Assembly: GCA_900546515.1 (NCBI GenBank)
Contig: URDG01000026.1
Span: 1-36,547, forward strand
DNA: 36,547 bases
Source of the DNA: an uncultured Eubacteriales bacterium
Lineage (GTDB): Bacteria; Bacillota; Clostridia; Oscillospirales; Oscillospiraceae
Direction of reading: 5' to 3'
Made by a program: the position numbers and the translations under genes. Each line of letters begins with the position of its first letter. Position 1 is the first letter of the stretch. This document shows positions 17,904 through 26,334 of the stretch, one piece after another. The notes under the pieces are model-generated. The model searched no databases. It saw only the letters and a list, made by a program, of their open reading frames with translations, and had not been told where the DNA came from.

Positions 17904-18593
17904 TCAGTTCTGGCCGTAGTAGGCGTTTTTGCCGTGCTTGCGGAGATAGTGCTTGTCCAGAAGCTCCTGCTGCATGTGTCCGCTGTCGGGGTTGAGCATC
18001 ATGGTGTGCCAGTCCATGAAGGCGACCTCCTCCATCACAACGGCGTTGTGCACCGCCTCCAAGGCACCCTTGCCCCAGGCGAACGGACCGTGCGAATGCA
18101 CCACGACGCCGGGAACAGCGGCGGGGTCAGTGCAGGCAAAGGTTTCGATGATGACCTTGCCGGTCTCCTTTTCGTATTCGCCCGCGATCTCATCGGGCGT
18201 CATGAGGCGGGTGCAGGGGATGTCACCATAGAAATAATCCCCGTGCGTCGTGCCCATGGCGGGAATATTGCGCCCAGCCTGAGCGAACGTAGTCGCCCAG
18301 CGGGAGTGCGTATGAACGATGCCGCCGCACTTGGGGAACACCTTGTAAAGCTCCACATGCGTGGGGGTGTCGCTTGACGGCTTCCATTTGCCCTCAACGC
18401 GCGTACCGTCAAGGTCGACCACGACCATGTCCTCCGTCGTCATGCTGTCATACGGCACGCCCGACGGCTTTATCACGACAAGCCCGCTTTCCCGGTCGAT
18501 ACCGGAGACGTTGCCCCATGTGAATGTCACAAGGCCATACTTCGGCAGCAGAAGATTTGCCCGAAGAACTTCCTCTTTCAGCTTTTCAAGCAT
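17904..18593 (-). CDS. araD: L-ribulose-5-phosphate 4-epimerase
   Basis: A 229-residue class II aldolase-fold epimerase that interconverts L-ribulose 5-phosphate and D-xylulose 5-phosphate, close to the 231 residues of E. coli AraD. Family residues are present: GNVSG (phosphate site), SSDTPTH (D75), the zinc histidines H94 and H96 in HTH, H168 in HSHGPFAWG, D119 in HGDYF, the AraD hallmark GDIPCTR, and a C-terminal tyrosine pair (YYGQN). A G-G-A-rich site precedes the ATG and the gap to araM is 19 nt. It is the last gene of the island operon. araA and araB are absent, so its substrate must come from another step. Confidence 0.93.
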   Translation of the reverse strand: MLEKLKEEVLRANLLLPKYGLVTFTWGNVSGIDRESGLVVIKPSGVPYDSMTTEDMVVVDLDGTRVEGKWKPSSDTPTHVELYKVFPKCGGIVHTHSRWATTFAQAGRNIPAMGTTHGDYFYGDIPCTRLMTPDEIAGEYEKETGKVIIETFACTDPAAVPGVVVHSHGPFAWGKGALEAVHNAVVMEEVAFMDWHTMMLNPDSGHMQQELLDKHYLRKHGKNAYYGQN

Positions 18594-18612
18594 ATTGCCT
18601 CTCCTTTTCTTC

Positions 18613-19971
18613 TCAATCGGTGCTGTTCGCCTTCTCTATCACCCGCGCAGCGAGCTTATCGGTGAGCCCGAGGTCGTACACGGTCTGGAAGACGGTGTAG
18701 CGTGCGCGTATCTCCTTGCAGTAACGGAACGTGTCCATAAGCAGTTCATCGTCCACGCCGATGTCTGCCGGGGTGCAGGGACAGCCGATGTCCCGCAGAA
18801 GCGCGCGCACGGAGGAACTCTCCAGCAGGGTCTCAAGCTGAACGCGCACCGCATCCCAGCTGCGCTGCATGCTGTCGATACGCGCGAGACGGCCTTCAAT
18901 ATTGTTTTTGCCTGCTTTCTGCTCCAAGGCAATGACCTCGTCTGCCGCTGCACCGTAGTGGGCGCGTATCTCCAGCTCCCATGTCGCGGAGTTGTAAGCG
19001 CGCGCACTCTCGCGCGCCGCGTCGAAGTCTATATTTTCCTTGAGCAGCTCCTCAATGAGCATCAGAACCAGCACCGTCCCCACGGCGACCTGCTCGCCGT
19101 GCATCGCGGGGCGGATACCGCGCTGCTCAAGTATCGTCTCCCAATAGTGGGACATATGGTGCTCCGCACCGGAAGCGGGGCGGGAATCGCCGTAAAGGCT
19201 GATGGCGGCGCCCGAGAGGACGAGACCGCGCATGACGCTGCCGAGTGTCTCCGGGTCGCGCTGCTTTATCTTCGGGGCTTCCTTCATCACATCCGCCACA
19301 CATTCGCGCACGAGCGTGACGATATTATGGCAGTAATGCTCCCCGTTTATTATCCGCGCAAGCTCCCAGTCATTGAGGCAGGTGAGCTTGCCGATGAGGT
19401 CGCCGAAGCCCGCGACGGTCATGCGGTAAGGCGCGGTCTTGAGGATATCCGTGTCACCGATGATGACCTCGGTGCAGTGGGCGGGCATGGTGGCCTTGAG
19501 GTTGTTGACATTCATGATGCCGATGGAAGCGGCAAAGCCGTCCATCGGTGCGCCGGTGGCGACAGTGAAGCACGGCAGCTTGAGCTTGAAGCTGGAATAG
19601 CGCGTCATGTCGGTTATCGATCCCGTGCCGACACCGATAATGAGGTCGCAGTCGTCCGGCTTATTTATCACGATCTCGCCGAGTGTCGCCTCGTCAAAGC
19701 CAAGGTGCGTTAACGTATGCTCTGCCGCAGCGATGCCAGCCGTCTGCATAAGCTCCATGCAGCGCGCGCCCGCGATCTTGTAGGTTATCTCATCGCAAAG
19801 GACGAGCGGATGGGCATAGCCCAGACTCTTCACATAGTGCGGCAGGCGCTCGATCGCGTCCGCACCTATTTCCACGCCCTTTATGGGCACATAATGCGTC
19901 CTGCCGCAGTCGCACTCTAACTTTATGTTGAGGTATTTTGAAAGCTCCTGCGGCGTATCGTACATTTTCAT
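18613..19971 (-). CDS. araM: sn-Glycerol-1-phosphate dehydrogenase-like enzyme, AraM type
   Basis: A 452-residue member of the iron-containing alcohol dehydrogenase superfamily, AraM/EgsA branch. These enzymes interconvert sn-glycerol 1-phosphate and dihydroxyacetone phosphate with NAD(P). Landmarks are the nucleotide loop GVGTGSITD (113-121), GAPMDGF (D144), GFGDLIGK (D191), GAEHHMSH (H271/H272) and MHGEQ (H291), which supply the metal ligands. In Bacillus subtilis araM also sits in the arabinose operon. The start ATG 19971 has GGGGAGAAT upstream; an open frame extends 33 codons further but through a hairpin. It is one of two such paralogues in this operon. The true substrate could be another polyol phosphate. 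Confidence 0.88.
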   Translation of the reverse strand: MKMYDTPQELSKYLNIKLECDCGRTHYVPIKGVEIGADAIERLPHYVKSLGYAHPLVLCDEITYKIAGARCMELMQTAGIAAAEHTLTHLGFDEATLGEIVINKPDDCDLIIGVGTGSITDMTRYSSFKLKLPCFTVATGAPMDGFAASIGIMNVNNLKATMPAHCTEVIIGDTDILKTAPYRMTVAGFGDLIGKLTCLNDWELARIINGEHYCHNIVTLVRECVADVMKEAPKIKQRDPETLGSVMRGLVLSGAAISLYGDSRPASGAEHHMSHYWETILEQRGIRPAMHGEQVAVGTVLVLMLIEELLKENIDFDAARESARAYNSATWELEIRAHYGAAADEVIALEQKAGKNNIEGRLARIDSMQRSWDAVRVQLETLLESSSVRALLRDIGCPCTPADIGVDDELLMDTFRYCKEIRARYTVFQTVYDLGLTDKLAARVIEKANSTD

Positions 19972-19988
19972 ATATTCTCCCCTTTCAG

Positions 19989-20037
19989 GTGATTTCCGCC
20001 GGCGTTCACGCTCACGGTGAGCGCCGGCGGAAGTCAC
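19989..20037 (-). other. Long hairpin just before the araM ribosome binding site
   Basis: A 16-bp stem (19989-20004 with 20022-20037, one wobble) lies a few nucleotides upstream of the araM Shine-Dalgarno on the minus strand. It may affect translation or protect the 5' end of a processed araM-araD message. Confidence 0.55.
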
Positions 20038-20055
20038 CGCGGCGGCGGTCCTTAA

Positions 20056-20086
20056 AACATAAGCCCGCATAAAGCGGGCTTATGTT
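20056..20086 (-). terminator. Terminator-like hairpin after the binding-protein gene
   Basis: A perfect 13-bp stem (20056-20068 with 20074-20086), 5-nt loop, followed on the minus strand by TTTTAAGG. It lies inside the operon between the binding-protein gene and araM, so it probably gives partial termination or stabilises the upstream message. Confidence 0.75.
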
Positions 20087-20110
20087 GGTTAGATATTACA
20101 GCTCTGCCTA

Positions 20111-21235
20111 TCAGCCCTGAACGGCGGCGAGGTGCTCGTTCCACTTGGCAAGAAGGTCTGCCTTCTGCGCGGTCAGAGTGGGGACGTCACGGGTGACCCA
20201 GGTGATGTCGCTGGACGCCTTGAGCCATGCGTTCTCGGGAGAGGTGTAGTTGGCGTTGGTGAAGCGGAGAGTGCCCTGCATGTACTCTGCCATGGCGCTC
20301 TGACCCTCAGCGGAGGTGACCCAGTTGACGAAAGCCTTTGCAGCTGCCATGTGGGGAGCACCCTTGACGATCGCAACACCGAAAGCAGAGGCGGAAGTGC
20401 CGTTGGAGGGGTAGCGAACCTCGGTGACAGCCTCAGTGCCGAGCTCGGCTGCGCTCTGGTTGAGCTTGATCGCACCGTCCTCGTAGGTCAGGCCGACAAC
20501 ATACTCACCGTCAGAGACGGAGTTGAAGCAGACGGAAGACTTCTCAACAACGACCATGTTCTCAAGGAGAGCGTCGATGTAGTCCCAAGACTCCTGAGTG
20601 TCAATGCCGTAAACGGAGAAGATGTTGCAGAGGTTGTTCCATGCAGCGGAGGAGCTGTTAGGATCGGAGAAGACTATCTTGCCCTTGAGTTTGGGGTCGA
20701 GGAGGTCTTCGTAGGACTGGATGTTCAGACCGAGTTCCTTCTCAAGCTCGGTGTTGACGCAGAAGCAAACGGTGGAGAGGTGATCCATGCTGTAAAAGCC
20801 GTTGGGGGTGCTGTAGCCTTCCATCTGCTCGTCGTCGTTGTCAGAGACCCATGCTTCGAATATCTCGGCGTACTTGTCGCCGTCGGAGTCAGCAAGGCCA
20901 CCCCAAGTAACGTCGCCCTGGGGGTTGCCGGCTTCGGCCTGAATCTTCGCGGTGAACTCACCGGCGGAACCGGAGATGACCTCGATCTCGATGTCGGGGT
21001 ACACTTCGTTGAAGCAGGTCTTGAGAGCATCAAGGTCGGCTTCGGTCATGGAGGAGTAGAGGACGAGGGTGTCGCCCAGGTCTTCCTCGACTGCCGCGTC
21101 TTCGGCGGGAGCCGCTCCGTCAGCAGCGGAGGCTTCATTCTTAGCGGGCTGTTCGGTAGGTGCTGCGGACTGTCCGCAGGCGCACAGTGCAAAGATCATG
21201 CAAAGCGCCAGTACGAGTGCTAGGATTTTCTTCAT
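20111..21235 (-). CDS. ABC transporter substrate-binding lipoprotein (AfuA/FbpA-like)
   Basis: A 374-residue extracellular binding protein. A signal peptide with a hydrophobic core ends in the lipobox L17-C-A-C20, then a low-complexity Ala/Glu/Pro linker leads to the mature domain at about 50. The opening LVLYSSMTEADLDAL and the later QGDVTWGG are typical of the FbpA/AfuA/2-aminoethylphosphonate branch of periplasmic proteins. That branch covers ferric iron, hexose phosphates and phosphonates. The neighbouring enzymes act on phosphorylated polyols, so an organophosphate ligand is more likely than iron. ATG 21235 has AAAGGAGAA upstream. The gene follows its permease by 68 nt. Confidence 0.88.
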   Translation of the reverse strand: MKKILALVLALCMIFALCACGQSAAPTEQPAKNEASAADGAAPAEDAAVEEDLGDTLVLYSSMTEADLDALKTCFNEVYPDIEIEVISGSAGEFTAKIQAEAGNPQGDVTWGGLADSDGDKYAEIFEAWVSDNDDEQMEGYSTPNGFYSMDHLSTVCFCVNTELEKELGLNIQSYEDLLDPKLKGKIVFSDPNSSSAAWNNLCNIFSVYGIDTQESWDYIDALLENMVVVEKSSVCFNSVSDGEYVVGLTYEDGAIKLNQSAAELGTEAVTEVRYPSNGTSASAFGVAIVKGAPHMAAAKAFVNWVTSAEGQSAMAEYMQGTLRFTNANYTSPENAWLKASSDITWVTRDVPTLTAQKADLLAKWNEHLAAVQG

Positions 21236-21303
21236 TTTGGTTCTCCTTTTTTGATATATTCCCGGATGCATTTGCATCTATTGGGCGGTCGTGTGTCGGA
21301 GGA

Positions 21304-22956
21304 TCAGAGCTGTATATCGTCCTCGGACTTGCTTATCGCCATGTAGAGGAAGAGGCTCAGTGCGGTGATGACGGTGAGGATGGCCGCAAATGCTGCTGCC
21401 GTGCCGTATTCGCCGCGTCCGATGTAGATATACGCCTGCATGGTGAGGGTGGTGGTCTTGTTGCTGTAAAGTATGACGGAGCTCGACAGCTCTGTCACGA
21501 TGGCGACCCAGCTGAGGATCGCGCCGGAGAGGATACCGTTTGACATCATGGGCACGGTTATCTTCACGAAAGTTTTCAGCTTCGACGCGCCGAGGCTTAT
21601 CGCCGCCTCTTCTATGCTTATCGGGATCTGCATTAATGTCGCTGTTGCCGAGCGTATCGTGTACGGCATACGGCGTATCGCAAAGGACATGATCATGATG
21701 GCCATTGTGCCGGTGAGGGCAATGGGCTTGGAGCCGTAGGCGATGAGCAGTGCGATGCCGATGACGGCGCCGGGCATGATGTAGGGGAGCATAGCGATAG
21801 TGTCAAGCGAGTGGTTGAGCGCGTTGTTGCGGCGCACAACGAGGTATGCGAGCACGACCGCGATGACGATGATGACCGCAAGGGCGATGATGCCCATGAC
21901 GAGCGTGTTGCGCGAGGCGAGCACGAGCTTTTTCTTCAGCGCGCTCTGGTAGTTGACAAGGGAGTACCCCACGCCGAAGAGCGAGCCTTTGCTGTTGCGG
22001 AAGCTGAGATAAATGATATATATCTGCGGGAGGATCGCAATGGCGCAGAGAAGATAGCAGTACAGATGCATGAGAAAGCCGCCGAGACCCTTTGCATCCT
22101 TCTTCTCCACGGGGTGCAGGGTGTTAATAGAGAATTTGAAGCGCCCTGTTGCCCACTTCTGGAGGAAGAATATCACGGCGGTGACGATGACCGCGATAAT
22201 GGCGAGTGCGGCAGCAAAGTTGTAGTTTGCACCGTTTTCACCGAGATACTCATTATAAAGCAGCACCGGGAAGGTCTTGAAGCCCTCGCCGAGGATGGTG
22301 GGCGTACCGAAGTCGGCAAACGCCTGCATGAACACCATGAGTGTAGCGGCGAGGATGGTGGGCATAGTGAGATGCAGCACGATGTTGAAAAGACGCTTCA
22401 CGCCGGTGCAGCCCATATTTGCCGAGGCCTCCATGAGCGTATTGTCAATGCTCTTGAAAGCACCGTTCATGTAGATGAACACGAGCGGGAAGAACTTGAG
22501 CGTCTGCGACAGGGCGATGCCGCCGAAGCCGTAGATGCTGGGCAGGGTGATGCCGAGGGCGGTTTTGAAAAACTTTGTGATGACACCGCTGCGTCCGAGC
22601 AGCATGACCCACGAGTACGCGCCCAAAAACGGGGCGGACATGCAGCAAAGTATGCTGACGACGAAGAGGATCTTTGCGCCCTTGAGGCGGTAGAACGCAT
22701 AAAAGTAAGCAAACGGAATACCGATCACGAGCGTGAGCACCGTGACAAAAATGGTGATCTTGAAAGAATTATAGATGGTGTCCACATAGTAGCTGTTGCT
22801 GAAAAACTTGTGGAACTGCTCCCACGAGAAGCTGCCGTCAGGCATGATGACTGCCTGCTTGATGACGCCGAACATCGGGTAAATGAGCACCGCGATGAAT
22901 AGCACCAGCAGCAGCACAGAGACGATCAGCCAGCCGTCAAAACGTTTTTTGACCAT
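21304..22956 (-). CDS. ABC transporter permease, two fused domains (AfuB/FbpB-like)
   Basis: A 550-residue membrane protein with about twelve hydrophobic helices. It is two permease domains in one chain, as in FbpB, AfuB and related systems. Each half carries the cytoplasmic EAA loop that docks on the ATPase: EASANMGCTGVKRLF in the first and EEAAISLGASKLKTF in the second. GGAGGAG precedes the ATG. It lies 14 nt after the ATPase gene and before the binding-protein gene, all on the minus strand, so the three form one importer. Confidence 0.92.
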   Translation of the reverse strand: MVKKRFDGWLIVSVLLLVLFIAVLIYPMFGVIKQAVIMPDGSFSWEQFHKFFSNSYYVDTIYNSFKITIFVTVLTLVIGIPFAYFYAFYRLKGAKILFVVSILCCMSAPFLGAYSWVMLLGRSGVITKFFKTALGITLPSIYGFGGIALSQTLKFFPLVFIYMNGAFKSIDNTLMEASANMGCTGVKRLFNIVLHLTMPTILAATLMVFMQAFADFGTPTILGEGFKTFPVLLYNEYLGENGANYNFAAALAIIAVIVTAVIFFLQKWATGRFKFSINTLHPVEKKDAKGLGGFLMHLYCYLLCAIAILPQIYIIYLSFRNSKGSLFGVGYSLVNYQSALKKKLVLASRNTLVMGIIALAVIIVIAVVLAYLVVRRNNALNHSLDTIAMLPYIMPGAVIGIALLIAYGSKPIALTGTMAIMIMSFAIRRMPYTIRSATATLMQIPISIEEAAISLGASKLKTFVKITVPMMSNGILSGAILSWVAIVTELSSSVILYSNKTTTLTMQAYIYIGRGEYGTAAAFAAILTVITALSLFLYMAISKSEDDIQL

Positions 22957-22970
22957 AGCCTGCTCCTCCG

Positions 22971-24086
22971 TTATGCCTTCGCGCAGTCATTGCACACGCC
23001 GGTGAGTATGTTCTCCTCGCCGTCGGCAGTGAAGAGGTTGACTTTATCCGTGTTTATTTCCAGCTTTATCTCGCTCCCCGGTTCGATAATGCTGTCGATG
23101 GAGGACTCCTGGATTATCTCGACCTCCTCGCCGGAGGACAGGTGCACAAAGTAATGGGTGTTCAGCCCGAGGAACACGCAGTCATCCACGATGGCGGAGA
23201 TGCCCTCGGTGCTGTCACGGTCAAGCAGGAACTCCTCGGGACGCACGGACATCGTTATATCCTGATTTTTCTGCTGCTCGGGGCGGACGGTATGTATCTC
23301 GGCACGGTAGCCGGAGAGCGTCTCAAGATAGGTCTTGCCGTTTTCGACGACGAGCTTGCCCTTTATGACGTTGGAGCGGCCGATAAAGGTGGCGACAAAG
23401 AGGTTTGCCGGACGCTGGTATATGCTCTTGGGCGTGCCGATGTGCTGAATGACGCCTGCGTTCATAACGGCGATACGGTCGGAGACCGCCATGGCCTCCT
23501 CCTGGTCATGCGTGACGTACACCGTCGTGATGCCGACGCTGTGCTGGATGTTCTTGATGACAGTGCGCATCTCGACACGGAGCTTTGCGTCAAGGTTAGA
23601 CAGCGGCTCGTCCATCAGCAGAACGTCCGGCTCGATGCACAGTGCACGAGCGAGCGCGACGCGCTGCTGCTGACCGCCGGAAAGGCGCTCAGGCATACGG
23701 TCGGCGTACTGGTCGATCTGCATGAGCTTCATGAACTTCTCGGACTGGGACTTTATCTTGTCCTTGGGGAACTTCTTGTTTTTAAGACCGAATTCGACGT
23801 TCTTTCTTACGGTGTAATGCGGGAAAATAGCATAGTTCTGGAACACCATACCGATATTGCGCTTGGCGGGGTCAAGGTCGTTGATGCGCTTCTCGCCGAA
23901 GTAGAAGTCGCCGCCCTCGATGCTGTTGAAGCCCGCGATCATTCTCAGAAGTGTGGTCTTGCCGCAGCCGGAGGGACCAAGCAGCGTGAAAAACTCGCCC
24001 TCTCTAATGTCAAGGCTCAAATCGGGAATGATGACATTGTCACCGTACTTTTTAAGAGCGTGTTTTATGATGATCTCTTCACTCAC
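22971..24086 (-). CDS. ABC transporter ATP-binding protein (FbpC/PotA/AfuC-like)
   Basis: A 371-residue importer ATPase. Walker A is at 37-45 (GPSGCGKTT), the signature LSGGQQQR at 135-142, Walker B VLLMDEP at 155-161 and the switch histidine in VTHDQEEA. A C-terminal TOBE-like regulatory region begins at about 240 (MSVRPEEFLL). The start is a GTG with AAAGGAG upstream. It energises the fused permease encoded next. Annotation pipelines often call such proteins iron or spermidine/putrescine ATPases; gene context argues for a phosphorylated organic substrate instead. Confidence 0.92.
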   Translation of the reverse strand: MSEEIIIKHALKKYGDNVIIPDLSLDIREGEFFTLLGPSGCGKTTLLRMIAGFNSIEGGDFYFGEKRINDLDPAKRNIGMVFQNYAIFPHYTVRKNVEFGLKNKKFPKDKIKSQSEKFMKLMQIDQYADRMPERLSGGQQQRVALARALCIEPDVLLMDEPLSNLDAKLRVEMRTVIKNIQHSVGITTVYVTHDQEEAMAVSDRIAVMNAGVIQHIGTPKSIYQRPANLFVATFIGRSNVIKGKLVVENGKTYLETLSGYRAEIHTVRPEQQKNQDITMSVRPEEFLLDRDSTEGISAIVDDCVFLGLNTHYFVHLSSGEEVEIIQESSIDSIIEPGSEIKLEINTDKVNLFTADGEENILTGVCNDCAKA

Positions 24087-24116
24087 TTGTGCTCTCTCCT
24101 TTACATTTGTTGTATA

Positions 24117-25379
24117 TTATTCGATTTCGTATATCTTCATCATCCGGCGCGTTCTCATAAGCGTCAGACGATTGCGCACAAGGGGTGAATTTTTCAGCAG
24201 TACGGGAAGCTCGCTCTCCTCCACACCGATGGAAGCAAGGTCGCGCTTCGCGTCCAGCATCTCCAAAAGCCCGTAAAGGTACTCCTCAGTCGGGAGCTCG
24301 TCAATTATATGCCGCAGCTCACCCCAGCTCGCGCTGAGATTTTCGCGGCTCACCTTTGCAAGGCAGTCATTTTCGTTTTCTTTTATCAGCGAATCCGCCA
24401 GCCGCTCGCCGAAGAACTTGCGAAAGTGCTCCTCCGGTATAGGGGCGTAGTCGGTTATGTACGGGGTGATGTCCTCTATCTTTGCAAGGCGCTTATATTC
24501 GCGCACCGCAATGAGCGAGCCGACGCCAGTCTTCTCTCCGTGCATGGCGGGGAACTTTACCGGGAATGCTTCAGGCTCCATCTCTATCATGTGGGATATA
24601 TGATGCTCCGCGCCGGAGGCGGGGCGGGAGTTGCCCATCATCTGCATTGCGATGCCGCTCATGATGAGCGCATAGGTCACATCGGCGTAGGCGCTCTCCT
24701 CGCCGCGGGCAATGCCGGGGACGCTCTGCATGACTGTGTCCGCGGCATCCTGCATTATACTATAAATTTTTTCACAAAGCAACTCATTAGTGAGGACGTG
24801 CGCCATTTTCCAGTCGGCAAGGGCAGTGTACTTCGCCATAATGTCTCCCACGCCGCTGCGCACGAGCTCCATGGGAGCGTTCTTGATAATCTCCGTGTCT
24901 GCCAGCACTATCTCCGGCGCGACGGCGGGCAGCGTCTTTTTGAAGCCGTACCACGTCATTGCAGCGACGGTGCTGCAGAAGCCGTCCACGCTCGCACCTG
25001 TCGGGCAGGAGACAAAGCGTATGCCGCGCTCGTGCGCGCAGAAGCGCGCGATGTCGTGAATGGTGCCGCTGCCGACGGCGACAATTACTTCCACATCGCC
25101 CTCAAGCTTCGCGAGCACCTCCGCCGTGGATATCTCGTTCGCGTGCAGCCCCGTCGGGTCAAGCACGATCTGCTGCTCGGCGCGCGGATGCCTGTCCGCC
25201 GTGGCGGCATAGGAGTTTTCACCGTAGAGCGCGCAGCGCTTACCCGTGACACCGAACTGCGCCATGTACTTCTCAAACTCAAAAAGGCAACCCGGCTCTA
25301 TCACCGCGGCACGGGTCTCCATGGTATGCTCGCGTCCGCATGCGCATTTTCCGGCGTACTTGCTGCAATCTATAAACAT
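24117..25379 (-). CDS. Second sn-glycerol-1-phosphate dehydrogenase-like enzyme
   Basis: A 420-residue paralogue of the araM product, in the same operon but clearly divergent. It keeps the nucleotide loop AVGSGTIHDIARF (101-113), GASVDGF (D132), GVGDIMAKYTALADW (D179), GAEHHISH (H259/H260) and MHGEKTGVG (H280). It starts with a cysteine-containing segment (CSKYAGKCACGREH) shared in outline with the other copy (LECDCGRTHY). A GAGGAG site precedes ATG 25379. Having two such enzymes suggests two polyol-phosphate substrates, opposite stereochemistry, or a mixed oligomer. None can be chosen from sequence. Confidence 0.86.
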   Translation of the reverse strand: MFIDCSKYAGKCACGREHTMETRAAVIEPGCLFEFEKYMAQFGVTGKRCALYGENSYAATADRHPRAEQQIVLDPTGLHANEISTAEVLAKLEGDVEVIVAVGSGTIHDIARFCAHERGIRFVSCPTGASVDGFCSTVAAMTWYGFKKTLPAVAPEIVLADTEIIKNAPMELVRSGVGDIMAKYTALADWKMAHVLTNELLCEKIYSIMQDAADTVMQSVPGIARGEESAYADVTYALIMSGIAMQMMGNSRPASGAEHHISHMIEMEPEAFPVKFPAMHGEKTGVGSLIAVREYKRLAKIEDITPYITDYAPIPEEHFRKFFGERLADSLIKENENDCLAKVSRENLSASWGELRHIIDELPTEEYLYGLLEMLDAKRDLASIGVEESELPVLLKNSPLVRNRLTLMRTRRMMKIYEIE

Positions 25380-25395
25380 CTTTCAACGCTCCTCT

Positions 25396-26112
25396 TCACA
25401 GAAACTCTTTCATATACTCACCAAAGCGGGTGTAATCATCCACGCGGATAAAGCGGAAGTCGGAGCGGTAGACCGCCTCGTCGTTGCCGCCCGGACCGTA
25501 ATCATCGCCGACATAGACGACCTCAGAATGATCATAGCCATACTCGGTGCAGTACCGGTCGAGCGCGTAATATTTGTTGTACGGGAAAGGCGCAAGGTCG
25601 AACGACGACGACCCACCGATGAACACCGTATAATCGGGGAAAGCATCGCGCACGACGGGATACATCGGCTTGCGCTTTGCGCGATCCGGGTCGAAGGCAA
25701 GCTTGTCGGTAATGTCCGCCGCGGTGCCGAGCAGCGGGAACGTGACGCAGCCGGAGTCGTGATACTCTACATTATTGCCCTTGAACACGGTGTACCCGAA
25801 GCGCTCCCTCAACGCGGTCACGCGAGCCTCGACGCTGGCGCGGTCACAGGAGGCGTGCTCATCAAAAACATGGTCAAGCTCACCTGTCGCGGCGTTATAT
25901 GTGCAGAACTGCATTCCGTAGTTACCGATAATGTCTATCGGATAGCCGTTCATCTGCTTGAATATGCGGCTGCACATCCCCGCGCCGACCATCAGAAGCT
26001 TGTACTTTGCGCGCAGTGCGTCAAGCACACCGAGGTTGGGCTGGGCAAGCTTCGTCTTGTGTTGAGTGAGTGTGCCGTCAAGGTCAAACGCGATAAGCCT
26101 TATCTTATCCAT
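25396..26112 (-). CDS. HAD-IIB phosphatase, phosphomannomutase-like
   Basis: A 238-residue haloacid dehalogenase-superfamily hydrolase. The nucleophile motif is D10-L-D12-G-T-L-T. The late acidic motif GDDYGPGGNDEAV at about 200-212 and IGNYGMQF in the cap region resemble the eukaryote-type phosphomannomutase branch (PMM2). Such proteins in bacterial sugar operons usually act as sugar-phosphate phosphatases. It is the first gene of the operon, 16 nt before the dehydrogenase paralogue. Its place suggests removal of a phosphate from the imported or an intermediate compound, or relief of sugar-phosphate stress. A mutase role is possible but no partner indicates it. Confidence 0.82.
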   Translation of the reverse strand: MDKIRLIAFDLDGTLTQHKTKLAQPNLGVLDALRAKYKLLMVGAGMCSRIFKQMNGYPIDIIGNYGMQFCTYNAATGELDHVFDEHASCDRASVEARVTALRERFGYTVFKGNNVEYHDSGCVTFPLLGTAADITDKLAFDPDRAKRKPMYPVVRDAFPDYTVFIGGSSSFDLAPFPYNKYYALDRYCTEYGYDHSEVVYVGDDYGPGGNDEAVYRSDFRFIRVDDYTRFGEYMKEFL

Positions 26113-26242
26113 GTTTTTTATGCCTTTCGTATATGAAATTGTGTTATTTCTGCGCGTTTGCGCAAGATTGGTAAATATATATCAAAGGCCTTATGTTTTC
26201 CGCATTAATACAAGCCTTTTTCCATCAAAATGTATAAAACAC

Positions 26243-26271
26243 ATTATACTCACTGCGCTTGACTTTTTCAA
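26243..26271 (-). promoter_or_regulatory. Promoter of the HAD-dehydrogenase-ABC-ara operon
   Basis: On the minus strand TTGAAA (26266-26271), a 17-nt spacer and a perfect TATAAT (26243-26248). Its -35 box overlaps that of the divergent regulator promoter. Confidence 0.8.
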
Positions 26272-26310
26272 GTTTTGGCGCTAATATTGAGAAACGATCA
26301 AAAACGATCA
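26259..26310 (+). promoter_or_regulatory. DeoR-type gene promoter with tandem operator
   Basis: TTGACT (26259-26264), 17-nt spacer, TAATAT (26282-26287). Directly downstream are two exact copies of AAACGATCA (26292-26300 and 26302-26310) spaced 10 bp apart, one helical turn, as expected for a repressor bound to one face of the DNA. Confidence 0.7.
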
Positions 26311-26334
26311 GGCTTGGAGCGAGGGGGAGCAGCA

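Noticed and set aside
21304..24086. Ferric-iron transporter as the role of the ABC genes
   Set aside because: Possible by family, but every neighbouring enzyme handles phosphorylated polyols or sugars and the regulator is a DeoR-type sugar-phosphate sensor rather than an iron regulator.
18361..25451. Long plus-strand open frames opposite araM, the ABC genes and the dehydrogenase
   Set aside because: Sequences rich in His, Arg, Asp and Val without motifs, antisense to strongly recognised genes.
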